Assembly (NCBI GenBank): GCA_019322455.1
Contig: JAHWIT010000109.1
Location: 1 to 6,354 of the forward strand
DNA from: Candidatus Woesearchaeota archaeon
Lineage (GTDB): Archaea > Nanobdellota > Nanobdellia > Woesearchaeales > WJKL01
DNA: 6,354 nt
Direction: 5' to 3'
Both the position numbers and the translations under genes were made by a program. The stretch's first letter is position 1, and each line of letters begins with the position of its first letter. Below the pieces are notes generated by a model that was not told the origin of the DNA, made no database searches, and saw nothing but the letters and a program-made list of their open reading frames with translations. Shown here piece after piece: positions 1-5,496 of this stretch.

Positions 1-259
1 CTATGCTTGTTTCTGCTTTGTCTAAAGAAGAAGGAATAATTATGTCTCCTTTTGTTTTTCCTGATCTTGTGTCAACATTAACTTCAATTCTGCCGATTCT
101 GCCTGATCTTTGAAGTTCTCTTAATTCAAGATCTGAGCCAAGCAGACCTTCTGTTTGTCCGAAAATAGCTCCTATAACATCTGGTCTTTCAACAACACCA
201 TCAATCTCAATAGTTGCGTTAATAATATATTTTGCTGATACTAGGGATATTTTTCCCAT
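1..259 (-). CDS. dnaG: Archaeal DnaG (primase-like, exosome-associated), N-terminal part
   Basis: The first 86 residues are visible; the gene runs off the left edge. The product starts MGKISLVSAKYIINATIEID and continues through GVVERPDVIGAIFGQTEGLL, LRELQRSGRIGRIEV and IPSSLDKAET. These blocks are the conserved N-terminal domain of archaeal DnaG. The Toprim catalytic domain would follow outside the window. In characterised archaea this protein is a stable RNA-exosome subunit that favours adenine-rich RNA, and weak primase activity has been reported. The ATG at 259-257 is preceded by GGAGGAGA at 272-265, a strong Shine-Dalgarno match at good spacing, which fixes the start. It diverges from the ribosome-biogenesis/topoisomerase operon across a 652-base gap. 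The family call is secure; whether its role is primase or exosome cannot be read from this part. Confidence 0.95.
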   Translation of the reverse strand, partial: MGKISLVSAKYIINATIEIDGVVERPDVIGAIFGQTEGLLGSDLELRELQRSGRIGRIEVNVDTRSGKTKGDIIIPSSLDKAETSI

Positions 260-264
260 TTTAA

Positions 265-272
265 TCTCCTCC
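265..272 (-). promoter_or_regulatory. Strong Shine-Dalgarno site of dnaG
   Basis: On the minus strand GGAGGAGA lies 5 bases before the dnaG ATG. It is the strongest ribosome binding site in the window. Several other genes here look leaderless or have weak sites, so dnaG appears to use classical SD-led initiation. Confidence 0.8.
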
Positions 273-300
273 GTATTTTAGAGAAAGAGCTCTTTATTCA

Positions 301-311
301 TACTTAAATTT
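301..311 (-). promoter_or_regulatory. Probable dnaG TATA box
   Basis: The minus strand reads AAATTTAAGTA. About 26 bases downstream of its centre a start site near 279 is expected. That would give a leader of about 20 bases holding the Shine-Dalgarno site. No clear BRE was seen, so the call rests on spacing and AT-rich form only. Confidence 0.4.
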
Positions 312-362
312 CCTGATTTGTGATGAATAATGATAGTAATATACCCTCTCTCTCATATTTTT

Positions 363-469
363 AAACATAGAACAAGCTTTAGCTTTATTGCTTAGACAGT
401 ATGTATCTAATCAATGATAAGTGATGAAATGATAATAATAAAGCGTTTTGCTCTATGTTTTTTATTTTT
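363..469 (+). ncRNA. Candidate small RNA with paired ends (upstream third of the 652-base gap)
   Basis: AAACATAGA at 363-371 is exactly complementary to TCTATGTTT at 452-460. Inside these, GCTTT at 376-380 pairs with AAAGC at 440-444, so the two ends of a stretch of about 100 bases close on each other. The 3' arm runs straight into a T-rich tract (458-469), a typical archaeal terminator on this strand. A weak TATA-like sequence (TAATATA, about 337-343) is placed to start transcription near 363. The interior contains a box-C-like GTGATGA at 421-427 but no CTGA partner, so I do not call a C/D RNA. No known family is recognised. Strand is inferred from the T tract. Confidence 0.28.
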
Positions 470-489
470 CTTTGATTATAAGATTTTGT

Positions 490-578
490 GGCCCGAAACA
501 CTAACTCTCAAGCTCATTGCTTGAATTTATCGTTAGCTCCATTGAGTACTCTCGTGACGGGCCTCAATTTGTGTTTTT
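490..578 (+). ncRNA. Candidate structured RNA with nested stems
   Basis: This GC-richer island sits in very AT-rich flanks. Three nested stems can be drawn: GGCCCG 490-495 with CGGGCC 558-563; CTAAC 501-505 with GTTAG 532-536; and TCAAGC 508-513 with GCTTGA 519-524 around a 5-base loop. A second pairing, ATTGAG 541-546 with CTCAAT 563-568, would compete with the outer stem. TTTTT at 574-578 follows on the plus strand, while no comparable T run follows on the minus strand, which favours plus-strand transcription. It has tRNA-like length and a 5-bp end stem but lacks a TTCNANN T-loop. I recognise no SRP, RNase P, 5S or H/ACA signature. An open frame from a GTG at 488 crosses it but looks fortuitous. 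Confidence 0.35.
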
Positions 579-637
579 CAGCCAAAATTAAGGCTTATTC
601 ACAATATTTTTCTTATGTTATTATAATGTTTTACTTA

Positions 638-646
638 TTTATAAAT
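638..646 (+). promoter_or_regulatory. TATA box before the hairpin cluster
   Basis: TTTATAAAT is identical to the boxes that precede rio1 and the tRNA pair. Its centre (642) predicts a start about 25 bases on, near 667, which is exactly where the first long hairpin begins. The motif is nearly palindromic, so minus-strand use is also possible. Confidence 0.4.
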
Positions 647-666
647 TTATTCTTTAATTATAAAAA

Positions 667-765
667 CCCGACAAGCGAAATATTCGCTTGCGGGAAAAAG
701 GGGGTTTTTTTTCGAACTGATGTTCGAATATAAACCCCATTAAAACCAAGAAGGCTTTAATGGGG
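667..765 (+). ncRNA. Cluster of long hairpins with mutually exclusive pairings
   Basis: Three strong inverted repeats lie back to back. (1) CCCG 667-670 plus CAAGCGAA 672-679 pair with TTCGCTTG 683-690 plus CGGG 691-694, a 12-bp stem with one bulged A. (2) TTCGAAC 711-717 pairs with GTTCGAA 722-728, and outside it GGGGTTT 701-707 pairs with AAACCCC 732-738. (3) CCCCATTAAA 735-744 pairs perfectly with TTTAATGGGG 756-765. Hairpins 2 and 3 both need CCCC 735-738, so the outer part of 2 and all of 3 cannot coexist, an arrangement typical of RNA switches or attenuators. A T8 run at 705-712 could end RNA arriving from upstream. The preceding TATA box predicts a start at the first hairpin. No known riboswitch core is recognised. 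It may be a stand-alone RNA, or a long leader if transcription reads on towards rio1. Confidence 0.4.
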
Positions 766-769
766 AAAA

Positions 770-801
770 GAGGTGTTTAGATGATTATAAAACCCTTTTA
801 G
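770..801 (+). other. Six-codon frame with a strong Shine-Dalgarno site
   Basis: GAGGTG at 770-775 is a good anti-SD match and sits 5 bases before ATG at 781. That frame encodes only MIIKPF and stops at TAG 799-801. It begins just after the last hairpin of the cluster. It could be a leader peptide, or an RNA segment that resembles one by chance. Such a good SD/ATG pair is uncommon in this window, where only dnaG and top6A show comparable sites. There is no evidence of translation beyond the sequence. Confidence 0.25.
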
Positions 802-825
802 TTACTTCTAGTAAGTAAGAACTTC

Positions 826-889
826 TTTATAAATGTTATGCTTTTTAGTACTCTTAAGTAGTTATTTATAAATCCTATCTTTTATAAAT
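826..889 (+). promoter_or_regulatory. Triple TATA-box promoter region of the rio1-KH-top6BA operon
   Basis: Three exact copies of TTTATAAAT occur at 826-834, 865-873 and 881-889. The last, centred at 885, predicts a start at about 911, giving a leaderless mRNA beginning at or one base before the rio1 ATG (912). The other two would give leaders of roughly 20 and 55 bases. No Shine-Dalgarno site precedes 912, which fits leaderless initiation. Confidence 0.6.
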
Positions 890-911
890 ATAATTGATTT
901 TTGAGTTTTTT

Positions 912-1613
912 ATGGCCAAAATAAGCAAAGAAAAATGGAAGGTTTGGGGTAATGTTTTTGATGAATTTACATTTAGGACATTGTTTAAATTAGCTTCGCA
1001 AGGGCATTTTGAAGAATTAAAAAGCCCTGTATCAATTGGCAAGGAAAGCAATATCTTTAGTGCAAAGAAAGGAAATGATAAGATTATAATTAAGATTTAT
1101 AGGCTAGAAACGTGCGATTTTAATAGGATGTATGATTATATCAAATATGATCCTAGATATGTTAATTTAAAATCCCAGAAAAGAAAGATTGTTTTTGCCT
1201 GGACTCAAAGGGAATACAGAAATTTGATGAAGGCAAGAGAGGCTGGAGTAAATGTTCCAAGGCCTATTGCATTTTTGAATAATATTCTTTGCTTGGAATT
1301 TATTGGAAATAAAGAGGCTGCACCTAAGTTAAAGGACAAAATTCCTAAAAATAAGAAAAAGTTTTTTGAAAAGATTGTTGGAGCAGTACAAAAGCTATAT
1401 AAAGCAAATCTTGTTCATGCTGATTTATCACAATTTAATATTTTAAATTTTAAAGAAGAGCCTGTGTTTATAGATTTTTCACAATGTACTTTGATAAGAA
1501 ATCCAAGAGCAGATGAATTTTTAAAAAGGGATGTAAGAAATATTTGTAATTTTTTTAAAAAGATTGGCTTAAAAATAGATGAGGAAAAAATAATAAAAAT
1601 TGTAAAAAGATAA
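912..1613 (+). CDS. rio1: RIO1-family atypical serine kinase/ATPase
   Basis: This 233-residue protein has the RIO kinase domain and almost nothing else. In order: the nucleotide loop SIGKESNIF (41-49); the ATP-binding lysine in IIIKIY (K61); the RIO1-type block FAWTQREYRNL (95-105); the hinge region LCLEFIG (126-132) followed by AAPKL; the catalytic loop LVHADLSQFN with D171 and N176; and the metal-binding IDFSQ with D188. In archaea and eukaryotes RIO1 acts in late maturation of the small ribosomal subunit, cycling on pre-40S/30S particles by ATP hydrolysis. I chose ATG 912 rather than the in-frame TTG at 894: the TATA box at 881-889 places the start site at about 911, and homology begins soon after. 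It is the first gene of a tight operon, one base before a KH protein of the same pathway. RIO1 fits better than RIO2 because no N-terminal winged helix is present. Confidence 0.95.
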   Translation: MAKISKEKWKVWGNVFDEFTFRTLFKLASQGHFEELKSPVSIGKESNIFSAKKGNDKIIIKIYRLETCDFNRMYDYIKYDPRYVNLKSQKRKIVFAWTQREYRNLMKAREAGVNVPRPIAFLNNILCLEFIGNKEAAPKLKDKIPKNKKKFFEKIVGAVQKLYKANLVHADLSQFNILNFKEEPVFIDFSQCTLIRNPRADEFLKRDVRNICNFFKKIGLKIDEEKIIKIVKR

Positions 1614-1614
1614 G

Positions 1615-2163
1615 ATGGAATATAGTTATGAATTAAAGCTTCCCAAAGAAAGAATTGCTGTTTTGATTGGGAAAAAAGGAGAAGTTAAGAAAAGGATAGA
1701 AGAAGAAACAAAGACTGAAATTAAAGTTGATTCTAAGGAAGGCGATATATTTATAAAGGGGAAGGATGCGCTTTCTTTATTTACTGCAAGAGAAGTGATT
1801 ACTGCTATAGGAAGAGGCTTTAATCCTGAGATTGCAGAATTATTACTTAAAGGAGATTATGGTCTAGAAATATTAAATATAACAGAGTTTACTGGTAAAA
1901 ATCAGGCAAGTATGATTAGATTAAAAGGAAGGGTTATTGGCAGAGAAGGGAAGAGCAGAAAAATAATAGAAGAATTAACTGAATGTTATATTAGTGTTTA
2001 TGGGAAGACAATCGCAATTATAGGCAAGCCTGAAGATCTTGCTAATGCAAGAAGAGCTGTTGAAAGTTTATTGCAAGGAAGCCCACATTCAAATGTTTAC
2101 AAGTGGCTTGAAAAAAGAAGAAGGGAAATAAAAAGGCAAGGGATAATTGAAGGTTTAAAATGA
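1615..2163 (+). CDS. KH-domain rRNA-processing protein (Dim2/Pno1-like)
   Basis: The 182-residue product has two KH domains. The first (about residues 5-65) carries the RNA-binding GKKG loop at 19-22. The second (about 90-155) carries GRVIGREG with GREG at 109-112, followed by the Dim2/Pno1 signature ELTECYISVYGKT. After it come SPHSNVYKWLEKRRREIK and a basic tail, also typical of the family. Eukaryotic Pno1/Dim2 binds the 3' end region of pre-18S rRNA beside Nob1, and archaeal forms are inferred to act similarly at the 16S 3' end. The start ATG is one base after the rio1 stop, and the stop overlaps the top6B start as ATGA. This suggests translational coupling and a shared ribosome-assembly role with RIO1. 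The Shine-Dalgarno site is weak (AGATAAG). No defects are seen. Confidence 0.93.
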   Translation: MEYSYELKLPKERIAVLIGKKGEVKKRIEEETKTEIKVDSKEGDIFIKGKDALSLFTAREVITAIGRGFNPEIAELLLKGDYGLEILNITEFTGKNQASMIRLKGRVIGREGKSRKIIEELTECYISVYGKTIAIIGKPEDLANARRAVESLLQGSPHSNVYKWLEKRRREIKRQGIIEGLK

Positions 2164-3896
2164 GCAAAGAAGAAGTAAAAGGAAATAAGCCAATTGCACA
2201 TGAACTAGCTAAAAAGCAAAGAGAGATTTCTGTAGCTGAGTTTTTTGAGAAGAACAGGCATTTATTAGGATTTGATAATAAAAGAAAGGCTTTATTGACT
2301 ACTGTTAAAGAAGCTGTTGATAATGCACTAGATGCTTGTGAAGAGGCAAAGGTTTTGCCAGAGGTAAATATTCAGATTATTGATATGTCTTCTAAACCTG
2401 ATGTTAAGAAAGAGGTTGACAAGGGGCAAACAACATTAGTAACAGAAGAAGTAAAGGAAGTACCGATTTTAAAGCAAGATAGATTTAGAATTATTGTTGA
2501 GGATAATGGCCCTGGAATTGTTAAAAAACAGATTCCAAATATTTTTGCAAAAATGCTTTATGGAAGCAAGTTTCATACATTAAAACAAAGCAGAGGGCAG
2601 CAGGGAATAGGTATTAGTGCTGCTGCTTTATACGGCCAATTGACTACTGGAAAGCCTGTTAAGATTATTTCTAAGATTAGTCCAAAACATCCTGCTCATT
2701 ATTATGAATTAATAATTGATACTAGAAAGAATGAACCAAAGATTGTTAATGAAAAAGAAGTGGAATGGAACAAGGATCATGGAACTAAGGTTGAGATTGA
2801 TTTAGAAGGAAGTTACCAATCTGGCGGACAGAGCGTGGATAAATATCTAAAACAAACAGCTATTGTTAATCCCCATGTAACAATAATTTATACTAATCCA
2901 GAAGCAAAGCAGATGATTTTTCCAAGAGCAGTAGAAGAGCTGCCGAAAGAGCAAAAAGAGATTAAGCCTCATCCTTATGGTGTTGAACTTGGAAGATTAA
3001 TAAAAATGCTTAGCACTACTAAAGCAAGATCAGTACATGGTTTTTTAATGTCTGATTTCTCAAGAGTCGGCAGCGGGACTTCTCATGAAATATGCAAAAA
3101 TGCTTCGATATTGCCTGATACAAAACCTAAACAAGTAACAAGAGAAATGGCTGAAAAGCTTGAGCATGGTATAAAGAAGACAAAGATAATGAATCCTCCT
3201 ACTGATTGTATAAGTCCAATTGGAGCTGAGGCTCTTGAAAAGGGATTAAGAAAGGAGATAAAGGCAGAGTTTTATGCTGCTGTTACAAGGCCGCCAGCTG
3301 TTTACAGAGGAAATCCTTTTATTATTGAAGCAGGAATTGCTTATGGAGGAGAACAAGAGGTTGAAGGACAGATAAAATTATTAAGATATGCAAATAGAGT
3401 GCCTTTGCTTTATCAGCAAGGAGCTTGTGCTGTAACAAAATCAGTTTTAGCAACAAATTGGAGGAGTTATGGATTAAGCCAAAGCAGAGGCGCATTGCCT
3501 ATAGGTCCTTGCACTCTGGTTTTACATATTGCTTCTGTATGGGTTCCTTTTACTTCTGAAAGCAAAGAGGCTATTGCTCATTATCCTGAAATAATAAAAG
3601 AGATCAAGCTTGCACTCCAGGAATGCGGAAGAAAACTGGCAATGTATGTTAAAAAGAAAATAAGGATTGTTGCAGAAGGTAAAAAAAGAGGCTATATTGA
3701 GACATATATACCTCATGTTGCTGATGCTTTAAAACAATTATTAAAATTAACAGAAGTTGATGAAGAAAAGATAAAGAAATTATTAAAGCAATTATTGGAA
3801 AAACAAAGAGGAAAACTTGATCAGATTAAAGTGGATGCTTCAGATTTTGACGAGAGTTTAGCATTAGAAGAAGGTGAGAAAAGTGGGAAAGCCTAG
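2160..3896 (+). CDS. top6B: DNA topoisomerase VI subunit B (ATPase)
   Basis: The 578-residue product is the ATPase half of the type IIB topoisomerase, an A2B2 enzyme that passes one duplex through a double-strand break. The GHKL fold is complete: N-terminal strap REISVAEFFEKNRHLLGF; Mg-binding helix with E51 and N55 (KEAVDNALDACEEA); DNGPG at 115-119; and the lid RGQQGIGISAAALYG (145-159). The H2TH region and transducer domain follow, and the transducer switch lysine is K469 in PFTSESKEA. The C-terminus ends in a short charged helical tail without a large extra domain. Residues about 76-106, between the N-box helix and DNGPG, look longer than I expect for the family: a charged insert. GAAGGT at 2149-2154 is the ribosome binding site, and the start overlaps the KH-gene stop by 4 bases. 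Confidence 0.97.
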   Translation: MSKEEVKGNKPIAHELAKKQREISVAEFFEKNRHLLGFDNKRKALLTTVKEAVDNALDACEEAKVLPEVNIQIIDMSSKPDVKKEVDKGQTTLVTEEVKEVPILKQDRFRIIVEDNGPGIVKKQIPNIFAKMLYGSKFHTLKQSRGQQGIGISAAALYGQLTTGKPVKIISKISPKHPAHYYELIIDTRKNEPKIVNEKEVEWNKDHGTKVEIDLEGSYQSGGQSVDKYLKQTAIVNPHVTIIYTNPEAKQMIFPRAVEELPKEQKEIKPHPYGVELGRLIKMLSTTKARSVHGFLMSDFSRVGSGTSHEICKNASILPDTKPKQVTREMAEKLEHGIKKTKIMNPPTDCISPIGAEALEKGLRKEIKAEFYAAVTRPPAVYRGNPFIIEAGIAYGGEQEVEGQIKLLRYANRVPLLYQQGACAVTKSVLATNWRSYGLSQSRGALPIGPCTLVLHIASVWVPFTSESKEAIAHYPEIIKEIKLALQECGRKLAMYVKKKIRIVAEGKKRGYIETYIPHVADALKQLLKLTEVDEEKIKKLLKQLLEKQRGKLDQIKVDASDFDESLALEEGEKSGKA

Positions 3897-4977
3897 AACA
3901 AATGTAATTCCATTGATAAAGGATATTGCAAGCGGGATTTATAAAAGAATATTGAAGAAGAAAAGTCCTGAACTAGAATCTCCTTTAAGAAGCTTGAATA
4001 ATGTAAAATATGATGAGAAAGACGGCTATTTTGAATTATTAGGAAAGAAGAAGATAAGAGCTTTAACTGCTGCAAGTGTTAAAACTTTTGCACAGACCCT
4101 TAGAATGATGGTCTTGAGCAAGGAATTGATTGAAAAGGATGATATTGCTTCAAAGAGAGAGGCTTATTATATAAGCAAAAATTGGGCTGAAGCTAGGTTT
4201 AAGGAACAACCTGAATCAGATACTGTTATGGATGATATTGAAGCTATGTTAATGGTTAATAGAGAGCAGCTTGGCTTTATTCCAGAAGAAAAAGGAGGAG
4301 AAGTAGCTGGAAAACTAATTGTTATAGACAAGGATCCTGATACTGAAAAAGAGATTAAGATTGACTGCACTAAATTTGGAAGTGGAGCTTATAGTATTCC
4401 TATTTCTGTCGAGCATTTGAAGTTTCAGACAGATGCAAAATTTGTTTTAGCAATTGAAACAGCTGGTATGTTTCAAAGACTTGTTAAACACAAATACTGG
4501 AAAAAGGCAAATTGCATTTTGGTTAGTATGGGAGGAGTTCCTACAAGGGCTTGCAGAAGATTTATCAGAAGATTAAGTGAAGATAGGAAGATACCTGTTT
4601 ATGTTTTTACTGACGGTGATCCTTATGGATTTGCAAATATTTACAGAACATTGAAGGTTGGTTCTGGCAATGCTGCTCATATTAATGAGTATTTTTGTGT
4701 TCCTAATGCAAAATTTATTGGTATAACACCACAAGATATAATTGAGTATAAGCTTCCTTCTCATCCTTTGAAGGATGTAGATGTAAAGAGGTTAAAGGAT
4801 GCACTTAAGAATGATCCTTTTATTAAACATCACAGAGAATGGCAAAAGGCTTTGAAACAAATGGCTCAGATGAAGGTGAGAGCAGAACAGCAGGCTCTTG
4901 CTAAATGGGGATTGAATTATGTTATTGAAAAATATTTGCCTCAGAAATTGAAGAATCCTAATACCTGGCTGCCTTAA
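3883..4977 (+). CDS. top6A: DNA topoisomerase VI subunit A (DNA-cleaving, Spo11-like)
   Basis: This is the cleavage subunit, 364 residues from the chosen start. The winged-helix/CAP region holds the catalytic tyrosine in KREAYYISK (Y95/Y96; by analogy with Spo11 and archaeal enzymes the second Tyr). The Toprim fold follows with its metal-binding acids: E192 in LAIETAGMF, and D244 and D246 in VFTDGDPYG. The C-terminal WGLNYVIEKYLP block is also typical. A GTG at 3874 is possible, but the GTG at 3883 is better because AGGTGA (3872-3877) is a near-perfect Shine-Dalgarno site 5 bases ahead of it. With this start it overlaps top6B by 14 bases, so subunits made in equal amounts by coupled translation are likely. 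Length is normal and all catalytic residues are present. Its stop codon overlaps the stop of the convergent VanZ-like gene. Confidence 0.96.
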   Translation: MGKPRTNVIPLIKDIASGIYKRILKKKSPELESPLRSLNNVKYDEKDGYFELLGKKKIRALTAASVKTFAQTLRMMVLSKELIEKDDIASKREAYYISKNWAEARFKEQPESDTVMDDIEAMLMVNREQLGFIPEEKGGEVAGKLIVIDKDPDTEKEIKIDCTKFGSGAYSIPISVEHLKFQTDAKFVLAIETAGMFQRLVKHKYWKKANCILVSMGGVPTRACRRFIRRLSEDRKIPVYVFTDGDPYGFANIYRTLKVGSGNAAHINEYFCVPNAKFIGITPQDIIEYKLPSHPLKDVDVKRLKDALKNDPFIKHHREWQKALKQMAQMKVRAEQQALAKWGLNYVIEKYLPQKLKNPNTWLP

Positions 4978-5357
4978 TTCTTAGATTTTTTATATAATAA
5001 AAAAGAGAATATTAAAAAAGCACCTGTAAAATTTATTATTATATCTAAAACTTCAAAATGTCTGTAAGAAATGAAAAATTGTATAATTTCTATAAAAAAA
5101 CCATATGATCCTGCTAATAATGCTGATTTGATAAATGGTTTTTGAAAATTTTTAGCTGAAAAATATAATAAGACCGCAGAAGACAGTACAAAATAAGAAA
5201 ACATATGAGCAGGAAATCCTGAATTTTTTATTAATTCTCCTCCTGTTTCAGGTGTTATTGATCCTAAGAATATAAACAAGGCAATTATTATTGAGGAAAA
5301 TAGGTATAAATTATATTTTACAGCAATATGATTGATTTTTTGTATAATTTTAAACAC
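4974..5357 (-). CDS. Small VanZ-like membrane protein
   Basis: The 127-residue product has four predicted membrane helices (about 17-32, 50-66, 76-95 and 105-122) and a lysine-rich C-terminus. It shows the sparse VanZ-family pattern: SITPE after helix 1, H51 at the start of helix 2, GFFIEIIQFF (E90, Q93) in helix 3, R99, then D105, N109 and G112 in LDIIINFTG. VanZ was named for a teicoplanin-resistance gene, but most relatives, especially in archaea, have no known function and no resistance role should be inferred. The start is GTG at 5357-5355; TAG lies directly upstream in frame, so no earlier start exists. The AGGTG Shine-Dalgarno-like sequence overlaps the start codon itself, which is odd. 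It begins 12 bases after tRNA-Cys and converges on top6A with overlapping stops. Confidence 0.8.
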   Translation of the reverse strand: MFKIIQKINHIAVKYNLYLFSSIIIALFIFLGSITPETGGELIKNSGFPAHMFSYFVLSSAVLLYFSAKNFQKPFIKSALLAGSYGFFIEIIQFFISYRHFEVLDIIINFTGAFLIFSFLLYKKSKN

Positions 5358-5364
5358 CTAAATT

Positions 5365-5370
5365 AAAAAA
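5365..5370 (-). terminator. T6 run at the tRNA-Cys 3' end
   Basis: On the minus strand the tRNA-Cys acceptor stem is followed by six T residues, the first of which is the discriminator U73. Archaeal RNA polymerase terminates at such T runs. Termination may be partial, because the VanZ-like gene starts only a few bases further on. Confidence 0.5.
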
Positions 5371-5483
5371 GCGGAGGATGGGACTCGAACCCATGAATAA
5401 ACGGGATCTTCAGGATTTTATCATCGGCATAAGCCTCATTGTCCTGTTGCAGCCGTTCCCCTTAGCCGCTTGGGCACCTCCGC
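5370..5483 (-). tRNA. tRNA-Cys(GCA) with a 41-nt intron at 37/38
   Basis: The mature 73-nt tRNA folds cleanly: acceptor GCGGAGG/CCTCCGC, 3-bp D stem CCC/GGG with G18G19 and A14, anticodon stem AACGG/CCGTT with loop CTGCAAC, variable loop TATTC, and T arm ATGGG-TTCGAGT-CCCAT. The anticodon GCA, the U73 discriminator at 5370 and the resemblance of the D and anticodon arms to other tRNA-Cys agree. The 5' exon is 5483-5447 and the 3' exon 5405-5370. CCA is not encoded. It lies 13 bases after tRNA-Arg, and the two are probably one transcript. It could be mistaken for a long-variable-arm Leu/Ser tRNA if the intron is missed. Confidence 0.95.
5406..5446 (-). other. Archaeal bulge-helix-bulge intron in tRNA-Cys
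   Basis: The exon-intron junctions form the BHB motif cut by archaeal splicing endonuclease. The anticodon stem AACGG/CCGTT is followed by 3' bulge AT|C, a central 4-position helix CTGC (32-35) with GAAG containing one G-A mismatch, 5' bulge AA|C, and intron stem AGGA/TCCT. Each cut falls after the second bulge base, as expected. A GGC/GCC mini-hairpin caps the intron. Confidence 0.88.
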
Positions 5484-5496
5484 AAATGAAATAAAG

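Noticed and set aside
320..439. C/D box guide RNA suggested by GTGATGA at 320-326 and 421-427
   Set aside because: No CTGA box lies at suitable distance downstream of either copy. The similar surroundings look like low-complexity TGATAA repeats.
491..562. Possible tRNA of 72 bases with a GCCCG/CGGGC end stem
   Set aside because: Only five acceptor pairs form and there is no TTCNANN T-loop, D arm or 7-base anticodon loop on either strand.
488..733. An 81-codon open frame from GTG 488
   Set aside because: It has no Shine-Dalgarno site, mixes a GC-rich island with a Phe/Leu/Tyr-rich AT stretch, and runs through perfect inverted repeats at 490-563, 667-694 and 711-728 that explain the sequence better as RNA structure.
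894..911. TTG start adding six residues to the RIO1 kinase
   Set aside because: The TATA box at 881-889 puts the transcript start at about 911, after this codon, and the added residues show no family similarity.
3874..3882. GTG 3874 as the start of top6A
   Set aside because: It overlaps the Shine-Dalgarno sequence AGGTGA itself. The next in-frame GTG at 3883 is correctly spaced from that site.
5370..5483. Reading the Cys gene as a Leu or Ser tRNA with a long variable arm
   Set aside because: The extra bases lie in the anticodon loop, flanked by a proper BHB. Removal leaves a 5-base variable loop, anticodon GCA and U73, as in tRNA-Cys.
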